Under the pieces are notes generated by a model. It had not been told where the DNA came from and made no database searches. It saw nothing but the letters and a program-made list of their open reading frames with translations. A DNA stretch of 64,000 nt from Campylobacter concisus (lineage in GTDB: Bacteria > Campylobacterota > Campylobacteria > Campylobacterales > Campylobacteraceae), in assembly GCF_015229955.1 (NCBI RefSeq), contig NZ_JAAKYZ010000005.1, positions 1 to 64,000 on the forward strand, read 5' to 3'. Position numbers and translations under genes: made by a program. Of this stretch, positions 1 to 9,435 are shown piece after piece; the stretch's first letter is position 1; each line of letters begins with the position of its first letter.

Positions 1-72
1 GTCCTGCGTTGGATTCGAACCAACGGCCCCCTCATTAAAAGTGAGATGCTCTACCGACTGAGCTAGCAAGAC
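1..72 (-). tRNA. tRNA-Lys (anticodon UUU), 3' end cut at window edge
   Basis: The reverse complement folds as a full cloverleaf. A 7-bp acceptor stem (GTCTTGC with GCAGGAC, one G-U pair) closes it, the D-arm carries AGTCGGTAGA, the anticodon loop is CTTTTAA, and the T-loop is TTCGAAT. The anticodon TTT reads lysine codons. The discriminator base would lie one base before position 1, so the gene is complete except for that base. A TATAAT box lies a short way upstream on the same strand. Confidence 0.96.
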
Positions 73-94
73 ATTTGCTTAAAAAAGAATTGAG

Positions 95-103
95 ATTATA
101 CAA
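95..103 (-). promoter_or_regulatory. -10 promoter box of tRNA-Lys
   Basis: On the minus strand the sequence reads TTGTATAAT, with the hexamer TATAAT at 100-95. It lies about 22 bp upstream of the tRNA 5' end. No -35 box is evident, as is usual in Campylobacter sigma-70 promoters. Confidence 0.6.
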
Positions 104-610
104 AAAACATTATTACATGTCAAGAAAAGGATGTTTAAAATTTGTTTTTAGCTAACATGGTTGCATGGTTAGGTTGGTTTGGCATCAATAAGTTTTCAAA
201 ATAAAATATATTATAAAGCCCACTTGCAAGATATGCAGACACCAAATGGATGAATATTGGATTTATTTAATAAAATTTATTTAAATTTAAGTATCTTGTC
301 TTTTAGCCTCATGTGAGCAGCTATTGCTATACGATAGATGATGCGTGATTCGTGGTAAAAATTGTGAATAATATGGATCAACGATATTGATTGTATATAT
401 ATGGCTAAATAAATTATTTTGAACTGATAAATTGATGCTATAGAGTTATTTAAAGACAGCATATATTTGAGATATCCACCTGAATAAATTCTAATTGTCT
501 CGTGTAAGTTAAACCAAAATTATAGATAGTACTTGAAAAATATTTTAAACTACAGTCAATAAATAAAAATCTATAAGAACATGAATCTAAGATATTTAAG
601 ATTAGGATTA
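104..610. other. Gene-free AT-rich stretch
   Basis: Between the tRNA promoter and the terminator of the rpsF operon I see no convincing gene. The longest reading frame (61 codons, minus strand, 277-462) has no clear ribosome binding site and a composition rich in Ile, Tyr and Leu that random AT-rich DNA would give. No recognisable structured RNA or repeat was found by eye. Confidence 0.5.
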
Positions 611-630
611 AACCCCGTTAATAGGGGCTT
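611..630 (-). terminator. Weak hairpin after rpsR
   Basis: AACCCC and GGGGCTT flank a 7-base loop about 15 bases beyond the rpsR stop. Read on the minus strand the hairpin is followed by GGGGTTTAAT. The GC stem is only 4 bp, so this is a modest terminator for the rpsF-ssb-rpsR operon. Confidence 0.45.
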
Positions 631-643
631 AATAGTTTAATAA

Positions 644-904
644 TTATAGTCCATCAAAAGGATTTGAAACTACATCTTTGCGATCTACTATGTAAGGTAT
701 AATAGCTGCATGACGAGCTCTTTTGATCGCTTTTTCTACCATCTCTTGGTGTCTTTTTGATGTGCCAGTTAAACGTCTTGGCATTATTTTAAATCTCTCT
801 GATAAACAATACTTTAAAAGAGAAGTATCTTTATAATCTATAAAATCAATTTTTGCTTCTGTAAATTTGCAATATTTACGTGAATATTTTCTTTTTTCTG
901 CCAT
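644..904 (-). CDS. rpsR: 30S ribosomal protein S18
   Basis: An 86-residue basic protein with the S18 signature: the [21 protein letters not shown] region, then GTSKRHQ and a run of Arg/Lys ([14 protein letters not shown]). S18 binds 16S rRNA with S6 in the platform of the small subunit. It is the last gene of rpsF-ssb-rpsR, 15 bp after ssb. The length is normal for the family (about 75-90 residues). The N-terminus has several Lys/Arg and a Cys, which some S18 proteins use to hold zinc, but only isolated cysteines are present here. Confidence 0.97.
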   Translation of the reverse strand: MAEKRKYSRKYCKFTEAKIDFIDYKDTSLLKYCLSERFKIMPRRLTGTSKRHQEMVEKAIKRARHAAIIPYIVDRKDVVSNPFDGL

Positions 905-919
905 TTTCTATCCTTTAAA

Positions 920-1477
920 TTAAAACGGTATTTCGTTGTCGCCATCAAAATTATCGGCGTCAATGTTTATATCAGGGATTTTTTCCTCATAGTACTCTTC
1001 TTGTACTTTTTTATTTTGTGGTTGCATTTGCTGTCTTTGTGGTGCTGAATTTTGATATCCACCATTGCCATAGCTATTAGTTGAACCATTATTTCGTTGT
1101 TGTGAGTACGAACTATTTTGATTAAATCCACCTTGACTTTGTCCATTAGCTCCGCTATTTCCGCCAAGCATCTCCATATTTTCAACTACGATTGAGTGCT
1201 TTGAACGGTTTTGTCCATTGTTGTCGGTCCATTGATCAAATTTTAATCTTCCTTCAACCAAAAGTTTGGAGCCTTTGCTTAAATATTGATTTGCTATCTC
1301 AGCTGATTTGCCAAAGAACGATATGTCAATAAAGCATGTTTCTTCACGTTTCTCGCCATTAGTATTAAATTTTCTAGTAACAGCAATACCGGAATTTCCT
1401 ATAGCAGATCCACTAGTAGTGTATCTTAGTTCGATATCTCTTGTTAAATTCCCAACTAGTACTACTTTATTGAACAT
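920..1477 (-). CDS. ssb: Single-stranded DNA-binding protein
   Basis: A 185-residue SSB. Residues 1-105 form the OB fold (starts FNKVVLVGNLTRDIELRY; contains GSKLLVEGRLKFDQW). Residues 110-165 are a flexible Gly/Asn/Gln/Ser-rich linker, and the chain ends with the acidic tip DGDNEIPF that recruits replication and repair partners. It coats single-stranded DNA during replication, repair and transformation. It sits between rpsF and rpsR, the standard bacterial arrangement, 13 bp from rpsF. Confidence 0.97.
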   Translation of the reverse strand: MFNKVVLVGNLTRDIELRYTTSGSAIGNSGIAVTRKFNTNGEKREETCFIDISFFGKSAEIANQYLSKGSKLLVEGRLKFDQWTDNNGQNRSKHSIVVENMEMLGGNSGANGQSQGGFNQNSSYSQQRNNGSTNSYGNGGYQNSAPQRQQMQPQNKKVQEEYYEEKIPDINIDADNFDGDNEIPF

Positions 1478-1490
1478 TTTTTATCCTTGA

Positions 1491-1910
1491 TTATTCTTCT
1501 GTAAAAGTTTGCTCGTCTACTTTTTCAACTCTTGGCTCACGCGGCGCTCTTGGCTCACGAGGCTCTTTTTTTATAGTTTGCTTGATACCTTTGCAAAGTC
1601 TTTCCCAAGCTGCGATTTCGCGTTTATTTTCATATTTAACGCTTAAAAATCTTATGATATCTTCAGTGATCCTTACATTTCTCGTAAGCTCTGCAAGAAG
1701 TGCTGGTGGGGCTTTGTAATAGATAACAAAGTATGTTCCACGCTCGTATTTTTTGATGGTGTAGGCTAGTTTTCTAGTGCCCATCTCAACGACAGTAGCG
1801 ATTTCGCCGCCATTTTTTGTTATAACTTCTTTTACGAAGTCAACTTTAGCTTTAACTTCCTCTTCCGTTAGTGTCGGCTTAAGAATAAATAAAAGCTCGT
1901 AATGTTTCAT
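1491..1910 (-). CDS. rpsF: 30S ribosomal protein S6
   Basis: A 139-residue S6 with the typical start ([18 protein letters not shown]), the [18 protein letters not shown] segment and the [15 protein letters not shown] helix. The C-terminal 30 residues are a low-complexity tail of [12 protein letters not shown] repeats ending acidic, longer than the E. coli core. S6 pairs with S18 on the 16S rRNA. AAGGAG lies just before the ATG. It is the first gene of the operon, and its short leader contains two small hairpins. Confidence 0.97.
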   Translation of the reverse strand: MKHYELLFILKPTLTEEEVKAKVDFVKEVITKNGGEIATVVEMGTRKLAYTIKKYERGTYFVIYYKAPPALLAELTRNVRITEDIIRFLSVKYENKREIAAWERLCKGIKQTIKKEPREPRAPREPRVEKVDEQTFTEE

Positions 1911-1932
1911 TTCTTCTCCTTATGGATATTTA

Positions 1933-1979
1933 GCTCACTTTGTGAGCAAGGATTTTGCTTTAAGCAAGGGTGGATTCTA
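1933..1979 (-). promoter_or_regulatory. rpsF leader: -10 box and two hairpins
   Basis: Between holA and rpsF the minus strand has TAGAAT (1979-1974), then two small stem-loops: TTGCT/AGCAA at 1955-1967 and GCTCAC/GTGAGC at 1933-1947. The second has no T-run after it, so a terminator is unlikely. In many bacteria the S6:S18 complex represses its own operon by binding the rpsF leader. The location fits, but I cannot identify the conserved S6:S18 recognition element here. Confidence 0.3.
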
Positions 1980-1987
1980 GCTTAAAG

Positions 1988-2986
1988 TTACTTAATATTT
2001 GCTGTTGATATGAGATGTTGTAAATTTAAAATGGTTGATAATACAAAAATTTCTTTATCCATTTTTGTGTTTGTTTTTAGCTCTAACTCGGCTAAATTTA
2101 GCGTTTTAAATATCTCCAAATAGATATTTAAATTTAGTTTTAAGCTATTTGCTTTTAATAAATTTGCGACATTTACAGGCGGTTGATAACCGATTGCCTC
2201 ATCTAAATTCAATCGACCATTTATCTTTATATAAGAGTAAATTTTAAATAGCCTAAAAAATGCTTTGTAAAGCGAGTTTAGAAGTAAAATTTCATTAAAA
2301 TTTGGATCTTCTAGATAGGTAAAAAAGTCGTTTTTTATATCTTTTAGAGCCATAAATTTATTAAAAAAATCATCAAAATTTATCCCGCCAAGTCCAAAAA
2401 CTAGCCTTTTTACATCATCTTGTTCGATGTGTGTGTTTAGGCTCTTTAGCTTTGTTAGCTCGCTTGCTGCAAGGTATAAATTTTCATTATGCGTAAAGTA
2501 AAGTTCATAAAGTGCGTTTTTAGTTATGTTTAGTCCTATTTTGGCTGAGTTTTTGGCTAGTAAATTTATCGCTTCATCTGGAGTTGAGGGCTTGAAAAAT
2601 CTAGCAAAATTTGTCCCAAAAGCCTTTTGCGTATCAAAAACTAGTTTCATATCGGCCTCATAAAGCTCAAATAAAAAGTAGTTGTCCTGGCTTTTTGCGC
2701 AAAGCGAGATGAGCTCTTTTAGCTCTTTTGCTGGGATCTTTTTTTCGCTTTTTATATATAGGATATTTTTACCACCAAAAAGCGACTGCTCGCTTAGGTG
2801 AGAGCTTGCTTGCGCGTAGTTGTACTCGTCAAAATAAAGGCTTAGTAAATTTGCATCTTCGCTAGAGTAAAAGCTCAAAATTTCTTTGCCAAAGAGCTCG
2901 ATCTGAAACTCATCCGCTCCAAAAAGCAAGAAGTAGTTGCTTAAATTTGCATTTGCTAAATTTAGCTCCAAATCTTTTCTATACAT
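1988..2986 (-). CDS. holA: DNA polymerase III, delta subunit
   Basis: A 332-residue HolA-type protein. The N-terminal third resembles the clamp-loader delta fold (NYFLLFGADEFQIELFGKEI; the family typically has LxxGxDxxL here), followed by LFGGKNILYIKSEKK and a helical C-terminal collar domain. Delta opens the beta clamp during loading. The start overlaps the 3' end of rnr by 8 bp, suggesting translational coupling. This divergent subunit has no catalytic motif, so identification rests on the N-terminal pattern, length and neighbourhood. Confidence 0.88.
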   Translation of the reverse strand: MYRKDLELNLANANLSNYFLLFGADEFQIELFGKEILSFYSSEDANLLSLYFDEYNYAQASSHLSEQSLFGGKNILYIKSEKKIPAKELKELISLCAKSQDNYFLFELYEADMKLVFDTQKAFGTNFARFFKPSTPDEAINLLAKNSAKIGLNITKNALYELYFTHNENLYLAASELTKLKSLNTHIEQDDVKRLVFGLGGINFDDFFNKFMALKDIKNDFFTYLEDPNFNEILLLNSLYKAFFRLFKIYSYIKINGRLNLDEAIGYQPPVNVANLLKANSLKLNLNIYLEIFKTLNLAELELKTNTKMDKEIFVLSTILNLQHLISTANIK

Positions 2987-4898
2987 CGATCTTTCTTACC
3001 ACTTTTGCAAAAATTTTAGCACTCGCTATGTCGGCCTCTGTGATCTTTACGACAAGCTTTTGAAGTAAATTTGCGCTGTATCCAGTGATGAAAATCCTAG
3101 CTCCAACAAAATGATCATCAAGCTTGGCAACCAAGACATTTTGGTTTTCGCTCACGTAGCAACGCACCTCTTTGCCGATATTTGCAGCTGCCCAGCGTGC
3201 AAATTTCCTATCCATAAAGTCGTAGGCCACCTTGTCCGCCTCTCTTTCAAGCTCGCTTAAGGTTGCACATGTGCTTTGGATGTTTAAAAGCAAGAAGTTG
3301 TAAAGCTTGTCATCTTTTGAAATTTTAGCCTTTAAGAGCCTATGTAAAATAAGGTCAGAGTAGCGTCTAATAGGGCTTGTAAAGTGCGTGTATCTATCAA
3401 ATCCAAGCCCAAAGTGACCTAAATTTTCACTTGAGTACTCAGCTTTTTTTTGAGACTTGATGATGAGTTTATCTATCTCCTCGCGGTTGCCCAGTTCATC
3501 GGCTTTTATTTGGATCTTTCTTATCAAATTTGCAAGGTCGCTCTCGTAGGTAAAGTCAAGCCCCAAAAGTTGTAAATCTTCAAGCAAGGTATCTATCTTT
3601 TTAAAATCAGGCGATGCGTGGTTTCTAAAAACACCCTTTGTGATGAGCTTAGCAGCAGCCTTGTTTGCTAAAAGCATGCAGTCCTCGACTAATCTATGCG
3701 AGTCGGAGTCACTTTCAAACCTAGTTTGTGAAATTTGACCCTCATCGTCAAGGCTCATTCTAAGCTCTTTTGTCCTAAAGTCAAATGCGTGCAAAAGCCT
3801 TTTTTTGCGAAGCTTTGTGGTGAGTTTAAAAAGCGGCTTGATCCATGAAATTTCACACTCTCTTTTGCCTTCTAAAATTTCATCGATCTCGTCGTAGTTA
3901 AAGCGCCTTTTTGAAAGGATGATCGCTTCAAAAAGCTCCTCTTTTTTTACCTCATTATTCGCATCAAGTGAAATTTTAAAACAAAATGCAAGACGCGGTA
4001 CATTTGGCTTTAGCGAGCAAATATTTTCACTGAGTGCGCGCGGCAACATCGGTACTGAAATGTGCGGAAAGTAGATTGAAAAGCCTCTTTTTTTAGCTTC
4101 GCTATCAATGGCACTGTAAGCAGTTACATACTCGCTTACATCAGCGATTGCGACGTAAATTTCACGCTTTTTCTCATCGAAATATATGGCATCGTCAAAG
4201 TCTTTGGCATCGACTGGATCGATCGTACAAAACTCTAAATTTCTTAGATCAACTCTATTTAGATACATGCTAGCATCGACTTCGTCGCCAAAAGCCTTTG
4301 CCTCAAGCTCACAAGCCTCGCTAAATTTATCGTTTTTATTATAAATAGCAAGCGAAATTTTCTCATCACTTAGCGGATCTTCTAAATTTCCTAAAACCTC
4401 GACTATTTCGTTATTTAGGTTGTTTACCTTAAGCAGCGTCCCAAGTGGGAGCATCTTTAGGCTTTTTTGAGTCGCTTTTAAGGTCGTGCTTAGTCCAGTT
4501 TTTAAATTTACACCTAAAATGGCCGCTCCAAAGCGTTTTGTATAGACCACGCTTGTCTCATTTGCAAGCTTTAGGCTCATTACTATCTTAGCACTTTGGC
4601 GTTTTTTCTTAAGTGGCAAAAGCTTTGCTAACACAATGTCGCCAAGGTGAGAGTTGTTTAAATTTTTATTTTCTACGATGATGTCTTGCTTGAAGCGTTT
4701 ATCAAACGGCATGATAAAGCCAGTTGCGTTTTGGCTGATGTCTAGCTTGCCACAGACGTAGCCATTGTTTAGGTAAAATTTATCTTTATGAGAGCTTACG
4801 GCACCAAGATTTAAGAGATTTCGTAAAATCTCTTTATCTTCGTTTGAAACTTCTTTTTCCTTGATGCCAACTAGTAGTGAGGTTAGAAATTCTTTCAC
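2979..4898 (-). CDS. rnr: Ribonuclease R (RNB-family 3'-5' exoribonuclease)
   Basis: A 639-residue protein with the RNB catalytic core: DPVDAKDFDDAIYF at about 227-240 holds the metal-binding aspartates, with YFPHISVPMLPRALSE and HFTSPIRRYSDLILHR further on. An S1-like OB segment closes the C-terminus. It degrades structured RNA from the 3' end. It is shorter than E. coli RNase R (about 810 residues), because the N-terminal extension and basic tail are reduced; this is usual in this group. Its start overlaps the upstream HDOD gene by 4 bp (ATGA). Confidence 0.96.
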   Translation of the reverse strand: MKEFLTSLLVGIKEKEVSNEDKEILRNLLNLGAVSSHKDKFYLNNGYVCGKLDISQNATGFIMPFDKRFKQDIIVENKNLNNSHLGDIVLAKLLPLKKKRQSAKIVMSLKLANETSVVYTKRFGAAILGVNLKTGLSTTLKATQKSLKMLPLGTLLKVNNLNNEIVEVLGNLEDPLSDEKISLAIYNKNDKFSEACELEAKAFGDEVDASMYLNRVDLRNLEFCTIDPVDAKDFDDAIYFDEKKREIYVAIADVSEYVTAYSAIDSEAKKRGFSIYFPHISVPMLPRALSENICSLKPNVPRLAFCFKISLDANNEVKKEELFEAIILSKRRFNYDEIDEILEGKRECEISWIKPLFKLTTKLRKKRLLHAFDFRTKELRMSLDDEGQISQTRFESDSDSHRLVEDCMLLANKAAAKLITKGVFRNHASPDFKKIDTLLEDLQLLGLDFTYESDLANLIRKIQIKADELGNREEIDKLIIKSQKKAEYSSENLGHFGLGFDRYTHFTSPIRRYSDLILHRLLKAKISKDDKLYNFLLLNIQSTCATLSELEREADKVAYDFMDRKFARWAAANIGKEVRCYVSENQNVLVAKLDDHFVGARIFITGYSANLLQKLVVKITEADIASAKIFAKVVRKIDV

Positions 4899-5713
4899 AA
4901 ATTATCTTTGACTTTAGCAACAGCCATTAAAAACGTATCATGTCCAAAGCCGTATTCGTCAAGAAGAGGTAGAGTATTTTGTATGCTTATATCATCAAGT
5001 TGATTAAAGATATTTACAGCTGTTTTTATCACTTTTAGGGCTTTTGCGTAATCTTTTATATGATCTGGTGCCTCTTCTGGATTATTTGAATAGAGTATCG
5101 AGCTGCTAAGCTCTGTCTCAAGGTTCCATTGTTCAAAAATTTTAGCCGTAACTTCTTCATTTGACATATCTAAAATTTCTGTTTCAAATAGGGCAAGATC
5201 AATTGGACTAGATATATTTTTAAGTTTTTCTCTAAATTCGACATCTTGCTTATTTTCGGCTAATTCGTGAGCAAGAACTATCTTGCCAATCTCAAGCATA
5301 AATGAAGCTGGAGAGAGAATTTCTAGACTTTTAGGATTAACTTTAGAATGCCAATTGTACATCAGTGCATTTTGTATTATCGAGATATTTAAAAAATCTT
5401 GTGTAGTAATGCCATAAGGCTCTAAATTTATAGAAAAGCTCTTTTTAATCGTACTTGAAAGCGCAAAACCTCGAATAGTAGCCATACCAAAAAGAGAAAT
5501 AGCTCTTGCTATAGTTGTGATCTCTTGAGAAAACCCATAAAGTGGAGAGTTTGCTGAACGCAAGATATTTGCTGTTAGCATCGGATCCTTTTCGACCACT
5601 TTTGTAAGATCACTTATTGAGCTATTTTCGTCCGCATGTAAGCGTTGAATTTGTATAACTGTGTCATCTAATGGTGGAAGTGCTTTGATTTTTTTAAAAA
5701 CTGATTCATTCAT
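4895..5713 (-). CDS. HDOD-domain signalling protein
   Basis: A 272-residue protein that is almost entirely an HDOD domain: PPLDDTVIQIQRL, then DPMLTANILRSANSPLYG and the IARAISLFGMATIRGFAL segment. HDOD proteins are relatives of HD phosphohydrolases that usually lack the catalytic His-Asp pair and act in signalling networks. No partner domain is attached. It is the first gene of the HDOD-rnr-holA run and is divergent from ilvC. Its ligand and partners cannot be told from sequence. Confidence 0.9.
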   Translation of the reverse strand: MNESVFKKIKALPPLDDTVIQIQRLHADENSSISDLTKVVEKDPMLTANILRSANSPLYGFSQEITTIARAISLFGMATIRGFALSSTIKKSFSINLEPYGITTQDFLNISIIQNALMYNWHSKVNPKSLEILSPASFMLEIGKIVLAHELAENKQDVEFREKLKNISSPIDLALFETEILDMSNEEVTAKIFEQWNLETELSSSILYSNNPEEAPDHIKDYAKALKVIKTAVNIFNQLDDISIQNTLPLLDEYGFGHDTFLMAVAKVKDNL

Positions 5714-5820
5714 TGAGTTATCTCTTTTTTTGAAATTTCAGCGTATTTTATCAAAATAAATTATCATAAAACTTAAAAAGAGTTTCTGTATATTTCAGCC
5801 GAATTTTTGCTGGCTAAAGT

Positions 5821-6878
<1,058 letters not shown>

Positions 6879-6881
6879 GCC

Positions 6882-8273
6882 TTGAGCGAAAAAAAGACTG
6901 CAAAGAAGCGACCCACAAAAAATAGTGCAGGTCGCTCTCACAATAAAACCTATCTTGGTATCGGCATTATCGCAGCTATTTTGATAATAGCACTTAGCGT
7001 AGCCATTAGTATAAAAAATAATGGTGCAGAACAGATAAGCAAAGCAAATGAGCCAAAGATAGAGAAGCAAATTTCTAAAAAAGCTGAGCCAAAGGTTGCC
7101 AGTAAAGAGAAAAAACAAGAGTACGAAAAGAGAAAATACCCTCTAAAATTTGATGAAGATGAAAATTTAAGTAAAATTTTTACTGATCCTAAGCATAAAA
7201 GTGAGCTTGCTTTAAATTCAAAAGTTGAGCCAAAAGAGCAAAAAAAGATAGCTGAAGTAAAGAGTGAAGCCAAAAAAGAAGAGATAAAAAAAGAGCAAAA
7301 CGATACTAAAAATTTACTTGCAAGTTATAAAAACACAGAGCCTAGTGTAATAGAAAATGAACAAAAGATAGAGCCATTTTATAGCTCAAAAACCGAACAA
7401 AAAACCGAGTTAAAACCTCAAAATTTTGAAGCAAAAGTCGATCAAAATAAAAGCGCTGAAATAGAAAAAAAAGAGAAATTTAAAAGCGAGAACACAAAAG
7501 TCGAGCCAGCTAAAAAAGCTGAAAATTTAACTACCAAAAAGATAGAAAAAACAAAATACGAAGAAAAAAATATAAAAAAAGATAGCTTTGAAGCGGTACC
7601 TTTTACGCCAAATGCCAGCATAAAAGGACGCGCAAAGCTCGTCATCATAATAGACGATGTGGCGACATTTGAACATGCAAGTATGATAAAGTCGCTTGGC
7701 TTAAAAATCACGCCGTCTATTTTTCCAGCGACAAAGACTCATCCAGATACGCCAAATATCGCAAGAACATTTGAGTTTTACATGATACATCTTCCGATGC
7801 AAGCAAAACACTTTGATAGTCCAGAGATAGGCACTCTCACGATCAACGAGAGTTTTGAGAGCATGCATGAAAAGATAAAAAAGATACGCAAAGACTTCCC
7901 ACGTGCAAAATACACAAACAACCACACAGGATCGCGCTTCACAAGCGATTTTGACGCTATGGATAAGGCTTATAGGGCGCTGATAGAGCAGGGTTTTGTC
8001 TTTGTTGATAGTAAAACTATCGCTCAAACCGCAGTAGCAAGAGCTGCAAAAAAACATAATCAGCCATACATTTCAAGGGATATATTTTTAGACGACGATC
8101 CATCGGCTAGTGCTGTTAGGCGTGAGCTTGTGGCTGCTGTAAATTTGGCTAAAAAAAGAGGCTACGCGATCGCCATTGGGCATCCAAAGAAAAATACAAT
8201 CTCAGTGATAAAAGAGAGCAAAAATAATCTTTTAAAAGATGTTGATGTGGTTTATTTAAAAGATGTTTTATGA
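6882..8273 (+). CDS. Divergent polysaccharide deacetylase (YibQ type), membrane anchored
   Basis: A 463-residue protein starting at TTG 3 bp after ilvC, with no obvious ribosome binding site, so probably coupled. One transmembrane segment lies near residues 25-43 (YLGIGIIAAILIIALSVAI). A Lys/Glu-rich low-complexity spacer follows, to about residue 240. The C-terminal domain starts AKLVIIIDDVA and contains MIHLPMQAKHF, NNHTGSRFTSD and AIAIGHPKKNT, typical of the divergent polysaccharide deacetylase family. It probably acts in the periplasm on an unknown glycan. The next gene, dprA, overlaps by 4 bp. Confidence 0.88.
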   Translation: MSEKKTAKKRPTKNSAGRSHNKTYLGIGIIAAILIIALSVAISIKNNGAEQISKANEPKIEKQISKKAEPKVASKEKKQEYEKRKYPLKFDEDENLSKIFTDPKHKSELALNSKVEPKEQKKIAEVKSEAKKEEIKKEQNDTKNLLASYKNTEPSVIENEQKIEPFYSSKTEQKTELKPQNFEAKVDQNKSAEIEKKEKFKSENTKVEPAKKAENLTTKKIEKTKYEEKNIKKDSFEAVPFTPNASIKGRAKLVIIIDDVATFEHASMIKSLGLKITPSIFPATKTHPDTPNIARTFEFYMIHLPMQAKHFDSPEIGTLTINESFESMHEKIKKIRKDFPRAKYTNNHTGSRFTSDFDAMDKAYRALIEQGFVFVDSKTIAQTAVARAAKKHNQPYISRDIFLDDDPSASAVRRELVAAVNLAKKRGYAIAIGHPKKNTISVIKESKNNLLKDVDVVYLKDVL

Positions 8274-9040
8274 GACTTGACTTTATCCCAGAGCCGTTAA
8301 ATAGACTAAAAAATCCACCAAAACAGCTAAATTTTATCGGAGATACTTCACTTTTATCTTTGCCAAAGATCGCAGTTGTTGGCTCAAGAAAGGCAAGTGT
8401 TTATACAAAAGAGTGCGTCACAGCACTTTGCGCAGCACTAAAAAGTGCAAATGTCTGTGTGGTAAGTGGTGGAGCAATCGGCGTTGATATCGCAGCTCAT
8501 AAAGCTGCTATGCCACGAACGATTGGCATCTTTGCGAGCGGACTTGACACCATCTATCCAAGCCAAAATAAAGCGGCGATAAATGAAATTTACACCAAAG
8601 CCTTGGCTCTTAGTGAGTATGACGAAGGCGAGCCACCACTTGCTTATAGATTTTTGGAGCGAAACCGCATAGTTGTGGGGCTTTGTGAAGCTCTAGTCGT
8701 CGCGCAAGCTGATCTTAAAAGTGGCTCTATGCAAAGTGCAAGGCTTGCAAATGAGCTTAAAATTCCAGTTTATGTACTGCCACAGCGCATGGGTGAAAGC
8801 GATGGGACAAATTTTTTGCTTGCAAATAAAAAAGCCGAGCTTATTGATGACTATCATAAATTTGCTTCACTTTTTGGCGAGATAAAAGAGCAAGAAAAGA
8901 CTAGTGACGAGATTTTAGAATTTTGTGAAAATGGCGTAAGTCTTGATGAAGTTTTGGCAAAATTTGGCGATATCATCTATGAGTACGAGCTTGAAGGGTT
9001 GGTTGAAATTTCAAATCTAAGAGTAAAGAGCTTGCTATGA
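8270..9040 (+). CDS. dprA: DNA-processing protein A (DprA/Smf)
   Basis: A 256-residue Rossmann-like DprA: VVGSRKASVYTKE, VVSGGAIGVDIAAHKAA, FASGLDTIYPSQN and the FLERNRIVVGLCEALVVAQA segment are intact. DprA loads RecA onto incoming single-stranded DNA in natural transformation. It is shorter than the 360-residue E. coli form, lacking the N-terminal SAM domain and keeping only a short C-terminal winged-helix-like part. Start ATG overlaps the previous stop (ATGA), and ruvX overlaps its end by 4 bp. Confidence 0.95.
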   Translation: MRLDFIPEPLNRLKNPPKQLNFIGDTSLLSLPKIAVVGSRKASVYTKECVTALCAALKSANVCVVSGGAIGVDIAAHKAAMPRTIGIFASGLDTIYPSQNKAAINEIYTKALALSEYDEGEPPLAYRFLERNRIVVGLCEALVVAQADLKSGSMQSARLANELKIPVYVLPQRMGESDGTNFLLANKKAELIDDYHKFASLFGEIKEQEKTSDEILEFCENGVSLDEVLAKFGDIIYEYELEGLVEISNLRVKSLL

Positions 9041-9420
9041 GAGAGAAATTTATGGCGATCGATGTTGGGCTAAAGCGAATAGGACTTGCCTTTGGTTTTG
9101 GCGAGATCGTGACGCCGCTTGAGCCAGTGCTTAGAAAAAATAGAAACCAAGCCGCAAGAGATGTGAGTCAAAAGGTAAATGAATATGCCCCAGATACGCT
9201 GGTAGTGGGCGTACCAATCGGTGGTAGTAGCGAAGATGAGATGAGAAGACGCATCGAGCATTTTGTCTCACTTCTTGATGTAAAGGCAAATATTGTCTAT
9301 CAAGATGAAGCCTTTAGCAGCAGCGAAGCTAGTGAAATTTACACCAATACAAGACGAGATGGTAGACTGGATAGCATTTCGGCCACTATTATTTTAAAAA
9401 GATATCTTAGGATAAATTAA
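9037..9420 (+). CDS. ruvX: Putative pre-16S rRNA nuclease (YqgF/RuvX family)
   Basis: A 127-residue RNase H-fold protein with the family start MAIDVGLKRIGLA, the PDTLVVGVPIGG segment and the C-terminal DEAFSSSEA...DSISATIILKRYL part. The family matures the 5' end of 16S rRNA and was first named as a Holliday-junction resolvase homologue. ATG overlaps the dprA stop by 4 bp. It ends 15 bp from the convergent gene at 9436. Confidence 0.93.
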   Translation: MREKFMAIDVGLKRIGLAFGFGEIVTPLEPVLRKNRNQAARDVSQKVNEYAPDTLVVGVPIGGSSEDEMRRRIEHFVSLLDVKANIVYQDEAFSSSEASEIYTNTRRDGRLDSISATIILKRYLRIN

Positions 9421-9435
9421 AAAGTAAAAATCGGT

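Noticed and set aside
277..462. 61-codon frame on the minus strand after the rpsR operon
   Set aside because: No ribosome binding site, very AT-rich and Ile/Tyr-heavy composition, and no recognisable motif; it looks like a chance frame in intergenic DNA.
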